NCBI GenBank assembly: GCA_030549335.1
Contig: CM060198.1
Coordinates: 63,655,958-63,719,957, forward strand
Length of the DNA stretch: 64,000 bases
DNA from: Pontederia crassipes
Taxonomy: Eukaryota > Streptophyta > Magnoliopsida > Commelinales > Pontederiaceae
Reading direction: 5' to 3'
In this document: positions 49,601 to 60,839 of the stretch, piece by piece
Numbering within the stretch: the stretch's first letter is position 1
How the letters are laid out: every line of letters begins with the position of its first letter
The notes under the pieces: model-generated
Database searches by the model: none
What the model was told of the DNA's origin: nothing
Seen by the model: the letters and a program-made list of their open reading frames with translations, nothing else
Program-made: the position numbers and the translations under genes

Positions 49601-52600
49601 ATCAGTAGAGTTTTCTGACCATACCTCAACGGGAGTCTTTAGATCGATCGCAGTTGCATGATTTCGATTGACAAGATAGCATGTTGTGCTAACAGCCTCA
49701 GCCCATAATGACTTGTTCAGACCAAAATTAGAGAGCATGCACTGTGCCCTCTTCAGAAGAGTTCTGTTCATGTGTTCTGCTACACCATTCTGCTGTGGTG
49801 TATTTTTGACGGTGCGATGTCTGACAATGCCTTCATCTTTGCATAATCAATCAAATTCAGACGAACAGAACTCCAAGCCATTATCAGTACGAAGACGTTT
49901 CACTTTTCTCGATGTCTGATTCTCCACCAAAGTCTTCTATTGCTTCAAAGCTTTAAATGCCTCGCTCTTGTGCTTCATCATGAACACTCATGTCATCCTT
50001 GAGTAATTATCTATCACAGATATAAAGTATCTAGAACCTCCTAGAGATGGAACACGAGAGGGGCCCCAACAGTCAGCATGGATGTAATCGAGTGTTGCCT
50101 TCATTTTGTGCACGACTTTCCTGAATTGATGTTGTTTTTGCTTGCCAAAAATACAGCGCTTGCAGAATTTGATTTCAGATATCTTCTGACCATTCAGAAG
50201 ATTACGCTTGCCGATGATGTCCATCCCTTTCTGACTCATATGTTTAAGTCACATGTGCCATAACTTGGATGCTTCTGATTCTGATTTGGATGAACCACCT
50301 ACTACAGCCACGCCAGAAATTACTGTGCCTTGTAATATGTACAAGAACTTTTGTCTGACTCCCGTCATGACTTCAACATCACCCTTGGTGACCGTGTGAA
50401 CACCTCCTGCAGCAGACATCCGACATCCTTTGGAGTCCAGAACTCCTAACGATATTAGATTTTTTTTCAATTGCGGAACATGACGGACCTCTGTCAATGT
50501 TCTCACCCGATTGTCATGACTTCTGATCTGAATTGAGCTGATTCCAACTATTTTACAAACTGCATCATTGTCTATGATGACGTTTCCGCCATCAATCCTC
50601 TGATAAGTCGAGAATCCCTCTCTTTGCGGAGTCATATGATAGGAGCATCCTGAGTCGAGAACCCAACTCTCCTCCAATCATCTCTAATCAGGCACCATAA
50701 GAGCCAAATCATCATCAGATTCGCTATTCTGGTGAGCTACTGCAGCAATCGTGTCTTTCTTCTTCTTCTTGGGGCATTGCAGATGTCCTTCGGATTGATG
50801 TTCTTCTTCTTCGACTTATCCTTTTTAGGGTTTGTCTTTTATGTAGTTGTTACCAACCTTACAGTCTGAGTCTCCACAGCCTTGCCAGACGCATTATGAC
50901 GAAGTTCACGAGTATGTAGGCTCGATCTTACTTCTTTCAGAGTAATTGTCTCTTCGAATTATAACAGATTGTACGAAATTTTCATACGACAGAGGAAGAG
51001 ACACCAACAGAAGTAAGGCAACATCTTCATCTTCAATCTTCACATCTATATTTCGTAATTCCATCAATAGAGTATTCATCTGATCAAGATGATCTTTCAG
51101 AGGGGTACCTTCTTGCATGCGAAGGGCGTACATACATTGCTTCAACAATAACGTGTTGGTCAGAGACTTGGTCATGTAAAGATTCTCAACTTTCGACCAC
51201 AGACCAATCGTCATTTTTTGATCGGCGACTTCGATAATCACATCATCCGCCAGACACAACAGGATCATAGAGTGCGTCTTCTCTTCTTGTGCCGCCAAAC
51301 TTGCGAGGTCGGACTCCTTTTCTTTGCCCTTCGAGTCTCTCTCATTTGGTTTGTTCTTCGGCATGTTCGCGAGCGGCGCCCATGCTCCCTGTTATTTCAG
51401 AAGTGTCCGCATCTTGATCTGTCAGAGACTGAAACTGTTTCGTTATGTAAATTTCTCGATGTTAACGTTGTGTGATGCCATTTCTACGCCTAACGGAGGA
51501 TCGATGAGCTCTGATATCAGTTTGTTAGGATTTCTGCACGAGAAAAATTATGCACTATGAGAAAACCCGAGAAATTTAAGGCGACGCAGAATTGTATTAG
51601 ATGGAAGAAACAGAAGAGAATTACAAGATCAAATTTATTTCTCTTTGGATCCTCTAGGAAATTTATATAAGCACTTCCTTTAACAGATGATAAGAATTAG
51701 AGACCAATTGAGATTCTATATTGATCCTAAAAATAGGACACCTACCTTGTAATAAAGAAATAAATTAATTCTTTAACAATCTCATGATAAAAAAATATAC
51801 AGAATATGTCAAACATATTTTTTTTACTTCTAACATATTTTCAGTTAAAGTAGGATTCAAGACATTAATTAACATGAATGTTATTGGTCAGACTCCCCGG
51901 AGCTGCTAGTGAAGTGATTGTAGACATCATTGAGCATTAAACAATGTTGCTGATTCAAGGAATGACATTAATATGGCATCTAATTGGAGATCGGTCAACT
52001 ATACCTCCTATTCCTTACGTTTATGAAACATTTGTATAGAGATCTGATTCAAGGACAAAATTCTGTAGATAGTGGTGAAAAGTGGTTATGTGACAACGTT
52101 ATCATCTCCACAAACTAAAAGCAAGTCCACTAATACAGGCAAACTAAAAGCAATGTCACCAATACAGCAATGTCCTTAGTGGGATGCCCTGATAAAAGAT
52201 AAATACATGACATTTGTTTTTGGATTATCGAAAAAATAAAGACATGATATTTTATACTTTCTAAAGGTAGGTGCTGTGGGTTCATGATCCATATGCGCAC
52301 TATATTGCGATCTAAGTCACATAATATAACTATCGTGATACTTCTGACTCTCTGGAACGCCTCACAAGGGTTACGAGTAGGACACATGAAGAATGAAATA
52401 GTTGATCTCAGAAGTAAAATTTAGATTTTAGATTCTCACTTGCTCTGTTAAAACATCAGTCTACTAATATGCACTAACATTTTATGCCAATGTTCAACTT
52501 GGCTTTATGTGCAGTTGGGCATGGCTAGTGCACTAGAAACATTGTGCGGGCAAGCATTTGGCGCGAAACAACTTCACATGCTTGGCATCTACCTGCAGCG

Positions 52601-55178
52601 ATCATGGATCGTACTAATTTCATGCACATTTGTACTCGTTCCACTTTTCTTCTTCACAACCCCAATTCTCAGGTTGCTCGGGCAAGAAGAAGATGTGGCC
52701 AAAGTGGCAGGGAGGATCTCTCTCTGGTTCATCCCCATCATGTTTTCTTACATATTCTCTTTCACCTTTCAAATGTACCTCCAGTCACAAAGCAAGAACG
52801 TCATTATTGCATATTTGGCAGCACTTTCTCTCAGCCTGCACTTGTTCTTCTCCTGGCTCACTGTGACAAAGCTTCAGATGGGAGTTGAGGGCGCAATGGG
52901 ATCAATGATATTGGCAATGTGGATACCCATCATTGGTCAGTTTGTGTTCGTGTTGTGGGGCGGTTGCCAAGATACATGGAAAGGTTTCTCATCCAGTGCT
53001 TTCAGTGGCTTGTGGCCTGTTGTTAAGCTCTCTCTATCTTCTGGAGTCATGATATGGTAATGTTATGTCCTCTATTACCTTTAAATGAGCTTAGTTTTCT
53101 TGTTATGTTACCATGTTGAGCACAATCATAGATTTCTTAACGTTGTGCATTCTAAATGCTTTTTTTTTTCTTTTGTTTTTCTCACACTGCAGTTTGGAAC
53201 TTTGGTATAACACTATATTGGTACTATTAACAGGACAAATGGAGGATGCCAAGATCGCAATTGATGCTCTTTCCATCTGGTATTCGAAGACTATTTTCAC
53301 TTTGTTTAATTACTTATTGCATGTTTAATGTAAGTTCATGTTGTGGTCATACACTCATACTCAAAATGGTGTTTTCTACCTGAACAGTCTCAACATCAAT
53401 GGATGGGAAATGATGATTTCTCTCGGTTTTCTGGCTGCAGCAGGGTAATGACATGGTTTCCTCTCTAGATTCTCCCATTAGCATAGGAATTTTTTTCCCT
53501 TATACTATGTGGTTTACTGTTCAAATGCATGCATGCATGCTTTGGAATGAATTCAATGTGCTAATTAGCCTCTATTTCTCAGGTAGACATTTTGTTTTAA
53601 GTATTTTTTTGCATGAAATGCATGAATAAGTTAAAGAAGTCAGGCATTAAATGTATATTAGGATAAACACAGAACAATGCTTTCTACTCCATCGTATCTT
53701 TGTAATTGAACTCCACATTCATAACTTTTAGGTGAAATTGCAAACACCAAGTTAACAAACAGATCTACTCTACATTTGCAGAGTTCGTGTAGCCAATGAG
53801 CTAGGTGCTGGGAATGCAAAGGGAGCAAAGTTTTCGATTCTTGTTGTCGTGAGCACATCATTGTGTATTGGATCAGTTCTATTTGTTTGTTTTATGTACT
53901 TCCGAGGGAAGATAGCATATGTATTTACAGAAAGCCCTGAAGTGGCTGCAGCAGTAGATGAACTGTCTCCCTTATTGTCATTCTCAATATTATTGAACAG
54001 TGTTCAACCAGTTTTGTCTGGTAAGATTTCCTCAAGACCTTGTAGTTTGATTACATACATGTATGTGAATGGATCAGTTCTATATGCATGTTGATGGACT
54101 ATTGTAGTTGAACTTTTGTAGTGTGTCAATACTTGTCTTCTGATTTCCTTTTTCATTGTGAAGGTGTTGCTGTTGGCGCTGGCTGGCAGAGTGTGGTTGC
54201 ATATGTCAATATAACATGCTATTACTTGATAGGGATTCCACTGGGGATTGTGCTTGGTTTCTTGATTGGTTATGAAGCTAAGGTAAAAATAGTTGCTTGC
54301 CTCATCTTTCATTTATTAACTGTCATCTCACGACATGTGACATTAAAACCCAAGTTCATAATTGTTCCACTTTCCAACTAATCAAGCCAGGACATGAAGC
54401 AGTCAGATTTCTTTTGGAAATATGAACATGAAAAGGTTGTGCACTAGTGGTGCAATGGCAAACCTTAAAGTTGTAGCTTAGTTCGAAAATAGAGGAAGAA
54501 TGTTTTTTTAAAAATGCTGTAGAGCAGTAAACATGATTTTCCATATTATGACTAGGCTCTATCAAAATAAATACAGAGAAACTAAAAGCCAAATACTCGC
54601 CAAATTTTTTGAAAGTATAAAGGATGATTGCCATGTTTGCGATCATTCAACGTTATTGCTAAAACAAACAAATAAACCATTTTTTGGAAATACTGACCAA
54701 ATCTAAAACAAATAAGTCCCTCCTCAAATAAATAAATAAATCCTTGACCTGATATAGTTTACCAGTCTTCTGTAGCATCATTAAGCATACACATAAAGAT
54801 TAACATTTTACTTTACATACATTGTAGGGCATCTGGATTGGGATGATGATTGGCACTGCTGTCCAAACTTTAGTTCTGATTATCATCACTTACAGAACAG
54901 ACTGGGACAAACAGGTAATGCATGAGCAAATTCTGAATTTCTTTTGGATGATAACATCCGTAGGTACCACTACAAGTTTCTGAAATAATAACTTATTACT
55001 TTTGAAGCCTTATTCATTGAAGGGATTGAAATCCAAACTCGATACTATGTGCTCTGTGTTTTTACATCAACTCCTCTGTGGTGCCTTTCTGTAGGTTGTA
55101 ATAGCTCGGCAACGAGTTAACAAGTGGGTCTTACCACCAAGGTCAGATGAGTCGAATGATCGAAAGCAACTTGCATGA
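46620..55178 (+). CDS. MATE efflux transporter, DETOXIFICATION (DTX) family
   Basis: Membrane antiporter exporting organic compounds in exchange for protons; the substrate cannot be told from sequence. Exons: 46620-46919, 52515-53056, 53193-53279, 53388-53444, 53782-54020, 54164-54282, 54828-54914, 55095-55178. All are GT/AG with matching phases, and 504 aa is normal for the family. A hydrophilic N-terminus ([12 protein letters not shown]) is followed by [20 protein letters not shown] (start of helix 1), then [20 protein letters not shown], the conserved MATE signature after helix 2. Later come [16 protein letters not shown], the second-half counterpart, and [12 protein letters not shown]. 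The C-terminus is short and polar. The motif pattern is closest to the DTX24-29 group as I recall it. Exon 1 is very GC-rich, the other exons are not. Intron 1 is 5.6 kb because it contains a Copia element. No stop or frameshift was seen. Confidence 0.92.
49091..49360 (-). pseudogene. Copia post-integrase linker, truncated
   Basis: An acidic 89-codon frame ([20 protein letters not shown]) like the variable linker normally found between integrase and RT. It ends shortly after with [20 protein letters not shown] and a stop, with no RT following. Confidence 0.55.
49475..50239 (-). pseudogene. Copia integrase
   Basis: Two segments in different frames. 49988-50239 carries [14 protein letters not shown] (end of the zinc-binding region) and HADCWGP...[15 protein letters not shown] (first catalytic Asp). 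49475-49771 carries [37 protein letters not shown] and the C-terminal [14 protein letters not shown]. Between them at least one stop and a frameshift are present. Confidence 0.8.
50249..50677 (-). pseudogene. Copia protease and GAG-pre-integrase region
   Basis: Contains the protease active site in [14 protein letters not shown], followed by the typical [19 protein letters not shown] and [15 protein letters not shown]. Upstream (about 50750-50790) a remnant of the gag zinc knuckle, [12 protein letters not shown], is visible in another frame. Confidence 0.8.
50906..51364 (-). pseudogene. Copia gag (UBN2-type)
   Basis: Contains [40 protein letters not shown] and [17 protein letters not shown], standard Copia gag motifs. 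A frameshift near the end (after IIRRDNYSE) breaks the join to the zinc knuckle. Confidence 0.8.
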
Positions 55179-55560
55179 TCTAATTGAATAAAAATTGTCA
55201 GGCTTCAGAGGATGATATGTGTAGTTGCTCATCGATGAATACATGATTCAAATTGTGGTGGCTTAGTTCTGGTTACGAGGAAAGCTTAGCAGCTTATATG
55301 AAATTAATTCTTGCTACCTCTCCTAGTATTAGTCATCTTATGAACCCCGATTCTTGTGAAAAATGATGGGGTTCAGTTGGATCTTTTTTGCTTTTATTTC
55401 ACCAATGAAACCAAAATTGTGTGAGTACAGGCCAATTAGTGACCTCTTGTAATAACTATTTCTTAGAAAGACTAAGGAACTCTTGATGTATCTTGAATTA
55501 TTGCACCATGCACATAAACTTGTGACAAAAAATAATAAAAAGAGAAGTCTAAATATGCGG
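55179..55560 (+). other. MATE 3' UTR and downstream flank
   Basis: Non-coding sequence between the MATE stop codon and the Copia element that starts at 55561. Confidence 0.5.
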
Positions 55561-56030
55561 TGATGAAAAAATTCGAGAATAGAAAGAGAAGATCGCAAAG
55601 AGATTATAGAAAAATAGAGGAGACACACGAATTATCCAGGTTCACCCTTGAGATTTGGGCTACATCATGCAAGGAGGTTCCACTATATCATTTTGATTAC
55701 AGCCGCCACCCAGATTACATATGAAAATAAGGTATAAATAAACCACTCCCAAACGGGTTCAAAATTCGAATAAAACAGAGAAAAAATATAATCCGAACCA
55801 CATGGGCCGACTAAACAAAAGTCCAATTCCGTCTAGGGGCGCTGCCCCCGAACCCCCGCCCGCTCACCGGCGAGCGGAACTGCCGTAGGGGGTCGGAGCC
55901 CCCCGAACTCCTCCTTTTGTTCGTACGCCAGCAGCACAGATAATTGAGTAATACTCAGATTCCTCTAAGCTCACACGGGTGAACTCCGTGTGAGAAATAA
56001 GGGGTCCTGAAGTATTCACCAACTTCAACA
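55561..56030 (-). repeat. 3' LTR of the 55.6-60.6 kb Copia element
   Basis: 470 bp. Differs from the partner LTR at roughly one position in ten by eye. Both contain a GC-rich block AGGGGCGCTGCCCCCGAACC near the middle. Confidence 0.9.
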
Positions 56031-56442
56031 TTCTCCCACTTGGTGGATGCTTCACACCGATGAGAGCCTTATTAACAACATTCTTCTTCAATCCGACAGT
56101 AGTAGAGCACCACTCAAACTTTGCATCTGTAACAGCTTTAGTCAGAAAGTCAGAACTATTCTCTGTTGTATCAATCTTTTCAAGCTGAACCTCTTTCTTT
56201 TCCACCTTTTCCCGGATGAAATGATATTGGATGTCAATATGCTTTGTGCGTGAGTGAAATGCAGGATTCTTAACTAACTGAATAGCACATTGATTATCAC
56301 ATCTCACCTCTATGACACCTTGCTCAAATTCGAGCTCCAAGCACAACTGCCGTAGCCATATTGCATTTTTTGCAGCATGAGTAAGAGCTATATATTCTAT
56401 TTCTGTAGAAGAAAGTGTTACCACGCTTTGTCTCTTGCTCAT
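55864..56442 (-). pseudogene. Copia RNase H
   Basis: Contains SKRQSVVTLSSTEIEYIALT, NAIWLRQLCLEL, VRCDNQCAIQLVKNPAFHSR and TKHIDIQYHFIREKV, the standard Copia RNase H set. The open frame runs on into the LTR, so the original stop is lost or lies in another frame. Confidence 0.88.
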
Positions 56443-56514
56443 CCAACTTAGTGCAGTCCCAAGTAATGTAAAAGCATATCATCTAGTGGACCGTTTACTA
56501 TCAATGTATCCACT

Positions 56515-57373
56515 TCAATCAGTATCTACATGGCCCACAATATCAAGCATCTTTTCTTTTCTTGTACTTTCAAAATACAACGAAAAATTTGAAGTTCCAC
56601 GAAGGTACATGAAAACTCTCTTGATAGCATTCCAGTGTTCCCTGCCTAGGTTAGACATATTCCGACTCAAGACTCCTAGTGCTTGAGCTATATCTAGATG
56701 CGTGCACACCATGGCATACATCAAGCTGCCCACTGCACTTGCATATGGCACACGGTTTATCTCTTCGGCTTCTTCATCCATCTTCGGATATTGCTCTGCA
56801 GAAAGTTTGGTTCCTAGAGACATAGGAGTACCCACTGGCTTGCAGTTCGACATGTTAAATTTCTTTAACACTTCTTTTATGTACTTCTCCTGTCCTAACC
56901 ACAATTTTCACTTCTGACGATCCCTTCTAATCTGCATACCTAAAATAAAATTCGTCGGCCCCAAGTCTTTCATCTCAAACTTCTTGCCCAACAAACCCTT
57001 CACTGAATTCACCATTTTCATGCTATTTCAAATTAATAACATGTCATCCACATATAGTGTAAGAATGACAAATTAATCGTTAACTCTCTTCACATAAAGA
57101 TAATGATCAAAATCTGAACATACAAACTTGAGTTGGAGCATGTACGTATCAAACTTCTAGTACCACATCCTTGGTGACTACTTCAATCCATACAAAGACT
57201 TCTTCAATTTGCACACCAGATTTTTTTTTACCTTGAACTTCAAAGCCTTCTGGTTGCCTCATATATATCTCTTCCTCCAAGTCCCCATGAAGGAATGCCG
57301 TCTTCACATCCATCTGCTCTACCTCAAGATTATATGCTGCTGCTAGAAATAGAACAAATCTGATTGAAGTCAT
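56515..57373 (-). pseudogene. Copia reverse transcriptase
   Basis: N-terminal part (57149-57373): VEQMDVKTAFLHGDLEEEIY and MRQPEGFEV. Catalytic YVDDM lies at 57040-57054 in another frame. C-terminal part (56515-56904): YIKEVLKKFNMSNCKPVGTP and RVPYASAVGSLMYAMVCTHL. Frameshifts and stops separate these, so the enzyme is not functional. Confidence 0.88.
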
Positions 57374-57495
57374 TTTCGTCAGGGAGAAAAAATTTCATCA
57401 TAGTCGACTCCCTCAATCTGATAGTACCCTTTAGCTACCAGTCTCGTCTTGTACTTCTCTATAGACCCATCCGGTTTCAGCTTTCGCTTGAACAC

Positions 57496-58616
57496 TCATT
57501 TGCAACCAATTGCCTTTCTATCCTTAGGCAATTTACACAAGCTCCATGTTTCATTCTTATCCAGTGATTGCATCTCATCTGCCATAGCAAGCTCCCACTG
57601 ATTTGCATCATCCATAGACCTTGCATCTTTTACAAAACTAGATTTTTCTCCGATGATGCTCAAAACATGAAACAAACTCAGAGCACTAAGAGAGTATCTA
57701 AGAGGTGCTCTTCTTACTCGTGTCGATCTCCTGAGAACTGGTATGGTGCCAACATTTGGTTTTTCATCTGAATCTGCAACTTCAACTTCATTAACTGAGT
57801 CCTCTCGATCAGATTCTAGAACAGACTCAACTGAAATATCTTGAGCAACCACTTCTGCAGCTTCATAATCAGAATCTTCTTTCGAAGAAGAATATTCTTC
57901 AAGCATTGCAACTTTCTTGGGTTCATCATTTTTCTGAGCCTCAACTTGGGATTGTGATTCACGGAAGACAACATCCCTACTGTATACAATAGTCCTTGTC
58001 CTTGGATTCCACAGTTTATAGCCCTTGACCCCTTCCTTGTATCCGACAAATATGCTCTTCTCAGACTTACTGTCAAGCTTACCCTGCTTTTTCTTAGGTA
58101 TATGAACATATGCGTCACATCCGAACACCCAACATGAGACAAATTCGACTTCTTACCAAACATTGCCTCATAAGGCGTCTGATCCTTCACTGATGAGGTC
58201 GGTGAGCGATTCTTCAAGTAGTTTGCCGTGGTTACAGCTTCTGCCCAGAATTCTTGCCTCAATCCAGCCCAACTCAGCATGCATATGACCTTCTTTATGA
58301 GTGACCGATTTAACCTTTCGGCTACTACATTCTGCTCAGGTATATATGGAGTTGTCTTCTGCCTTACAATACCATTGTCAACGCAGAACTACTCAAACTT
58401 CTTTGAACAAAATTCGCTTTTGTTATATGTATGAAGGACCTTGATCTTGCTCAATTGGTTTTCCATCAAAACTTTAAATTCTCGAAACTTATCGAATACA
58501 TCTGATTTATTTTTGATAAAATAAATCCAACTGTATATCGAAAAATCATCTATATAAAGAGACATAGTACCTGAACCCTCCAATAGATGGAGTCGGAGTT
58601 GGTCCAAAGACATCAA
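57496..58616 (-). pseudogene. Copia integrase
   Basis: Core pieces at 58389-58616 (SLYIDDFSIYSWIYFIKNKS, first catalytic region) and 57816-58280 (EFWAEAVTTANYLKNRSPTS, the GKKSNLSH segment). The C-terminal part at 57496-58128 contains SIFVGYKEGVKGYKLWNPRT and an acidic linker. The last segment already leads towards RT (ANQWELAMADEMQSLDKNET). Several frame changes occur. Confidence 0.85.
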
Positions 58617-58677
58617 TATGGATCAGTTCGAGAATCTTCATTACTCTTGAACCTGTGTGTTGAAAACTGACCCAGTT

Positions 58678-59187
58678 CTATTTTCCATGAAGGCAATGTT
58701 CACAGAACCCGAAGCCCACAAAATAATCTGAAACTCCTTCTACCATCTGACTTGATGCTATGGTAGAAAGTCCTTTCTCACTGATATGGCCTAATCTCTG
58801 ATGCAACAACATAGATGTGTTATCTTCATCTTCTTTGGCCTCTTCAGTAATAAATTCACAGTCCACAGATATTATCTCTCCGAGCAACTTATACAATGTG
58901 CCATAGCGAACCCCTCGCGCAATCACAATAAACCCTCTAATCATCTTGCACGAATCCTTATCACAACTAAAAATAACACTCGAATCAGTCATTGTACCAA
59001 CAGATAACAAACTCCTGCTCATAAGTGGTATATGCATCACATCTGGTAGAGTCGTCACCGTGCCATCACTCATCCTCAACTTCATCTTACCATGTCCAAC
59101 AATCTGAATCGCAGTATCATCTTCGAGCATGACATCCCCACCATTATACTCTTCATATTCACAAAACCAGTATCTATGAGGTGTCAT
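58678..59187 (-). pseudogene. Copia protease end and GAG-pre-integrase
   Basis: Contains HRYWFCEYEEYNGGDVMLED, LPDVMHIPLMSRSLLSVGTM, RYGTLYKLLGEII, LLHQRLGHISEKGL and CEHCLHGK. The protease active-site aspartate region lies just upstream, across a frame break. Confidence 0.82.
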
Positions 59188-59414
59188 GTGGTACGAAGCA
59201 CCAGTATCGATGAGCCAGACATCCTTATCTTATTGTGCCATACATGTAGAAGCCAGATACATTTTCCTTTCTTCAGCCTCCTTTTTGTCCGAGGATGACT
59301 CAACTTTTTTTTTATGAACCGATTTGTTTTTGCAATCTCGCTTCAGATGGCTCCACTCTTAGACATCTCCAACATTACACATTCTTATCTCTACTCTTCG
59401 AACACCCATGAGAT

Positions 59415-60110
59415 TTAGATCTGGACCCTCTTTAATTTTGAGTCCTTTCTGGTTGTGACCGTCAGCGTCTCTTTATCAAAACTTGCCGATCTCTTTCTTC
59501 GTATTTCCTTTGATAACAAAGCAACACACACACTTTCATATGAAAGTTCTTTATCCTCGCCACCAATCACGACAATCAGATTGTCCCATAAATCCGGAAG
59601 CGAACAGAGCAATGTTATTGCCTTATCATCATCTTAAAACTTAACACCGATTGATACAAGTTGAATGATCACCGTGTTAAAGTTATAAAGATGTGAAGAG
59701 AACGAATCACCCTCATGCATCCGAAGATTGTACAATTTTTTTCTCAGAAATAACTTGTTAACTAGTGACTTACTTTGATATAGGAATTCCAACTTCTTTC
59801 ACAGATCTCTGGCAGTAGGTTCGCTCATCACGTAAGAATTGAATCTGTGAGACAAATCCGAATCAAACCCTTCGTCTTTCTATCATTCCGATCTCACTCT
59901 TCGATCGCCTTTGGATCTGCCTGACTGGAGGAAGCCCCATCCGCGACCTTCGTCGCTTCCATGCCTGGCCTCTCCTTCTCTATTGCCGTCCAAATATCTC
60001 GATCACCGAGGATATCCTCCATCTTCATCTTCCAGAGATCAAATCGCGTTTCATCAAATTTTTCTATCTCAATCCGCGATCCTCCTGATATCTCGAATAA
60101 ACCCTAACTC
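59415..60110 (-). pseudogene. Copia gag, degraded
   Basis: The readable segment at 59415-59612 contains LCSLPDLWDNLIVVIGGEDK and SYESVCVALLSKEIRRKRS, the usual end of Copia gag. The N-terminal part up to the primer-binding site is present but broken into short frames. Confidence 0.65.
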
Positions 60111-60121
60111 CTCGAACAACT

Positions 60122-60136
60122 TGTGCTCTGATACCA
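60122..60136 (-). promoter_or_regulatory. Copia primer-binding site, tRNA-iMet type
   Basis: The minus strand reads TTGGTATCAGAGCAC next to the LTR that begins at 60139. This is the standard complement of the initiator methionine tRNA 3' end. Confidence 0.88.
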
Positions 60137-60138
60137 AT

Positions 60139-60607
60139 TGATGGGAAAATTTGAGAACGAGAAGAGAAGATCGCAAAGAGATTGCAGAAAAATAGAGGAG
60201 ATACACGAATTACCCAGGTTCACCCTTGAGATTTGGGCTACGTCCTGCAAAGAGGCTTCACTATATCGTTTTGATTACAGCCGTCACCCAGATTACATAT
60301 GAAAATAAACTATAAATAAATCTCTCCCAAACGGGTTCAAAACCCGAACAAAATAAAAAAAACCTAATCCGAACCACACGGGCCGGCTAAACAAAAGCTC
60401 AATTTCGTCTAGGGGCGCTGCCCCCGAACCCCCGCCTGCTCACCGATGAGCGGGATCGCCATCGGGGGGTGGGGCCCCCCGAATTCCCCATTTTGTTCGT
60501 ACGCCAGCAACACAGATAATTGGGTAATACTCAGATTCTCCTAAGCTCACGTGGGCGAACCCCCATGTGAGAAACAAGGGGTCCTGAAGTATTCACCAAC
60601 TCCAACA
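60139..60607 (-). repeat. 5' LTR of the 55.6-60.6 kb Copia element
   Basis: 469 bp, starts TGATGGG and ends CCAACA. It pairs with 55561-56030. Confidence 0.9.
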
Positions 60608-60839
60608 TCCGGTACTAGCAGAGGTTTGAGCTCTTATGCTGAATCTTATAACCTATCATTAATTCATGTGAGGATGCACGATATGGACCTTTATATATAA
60701 AGCTTGAGATTTATTATCATGCACTCTTTTCTATTATAGGGAATCCGTCTCCATTGTCTCAGGACATTTTCATCTTGTTCACGTTGATCTCTTGCTTTTA
60801 TTTCATTCTCATATTTGTTGATTGATTGTCAATGTTCTA

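Larger units (their letters stand above)
48703..51874 (-). mobile_element. Defective Copia retrotransposon in MATE intron 1
   Basis: Two 352-bp LTRs (48703-49054 and 51523-51874) flank 2.5 kb of internal sequence. The primer-binding site next to the right LTR (TGATATCAGAGC on the minus strand) fits tRNA-iMet with one change. Flanks GGAAT and TGAAT agree at four of five bases, a worn target duplication. Gag, protease and integrase text is present, but reverse transcriptase and RNase H are absent. The LTRs differ at many positions (roughly 12% by eye), so the insertion is old. It is antisense to the MATE gene. Confidence 0.85.
46920..52514 (+). other. MATE intron 1, enlarged by a Copia insertion
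   Basis: Donor CTG|GTGAGC, acceptor TTATGTGCAG|TTGG. Apart from the Copia element (48703-51874), the 46920-48702 and 51875-52514 parts are AT-rich and show no gene. Confidence 0.8.
55561..60607 (-). mobile_element. Decayed Copia retrotransposon downstream of MATE
   Basis: Left LTR 55561-56030 and right LTR 60139-60607, both TG...CA. On the minus strand the right LTR is followed by TTGGTATCAGAGC, an exact tRNA-iMet primer-binding site. The left LTR is preceded by the polypurine tract AAGTGGGAGAA. Flanks TGCGG and TCCGG agree at four of five bases. All Copia domains are present in order (gag, PR, INT, RT, RH) but with multiple frameshifts. The same LTR family gives the solo LTR at 21530. Domain order and motifs suggest the Tnt1/Tork group. 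Confidence 0.9.
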
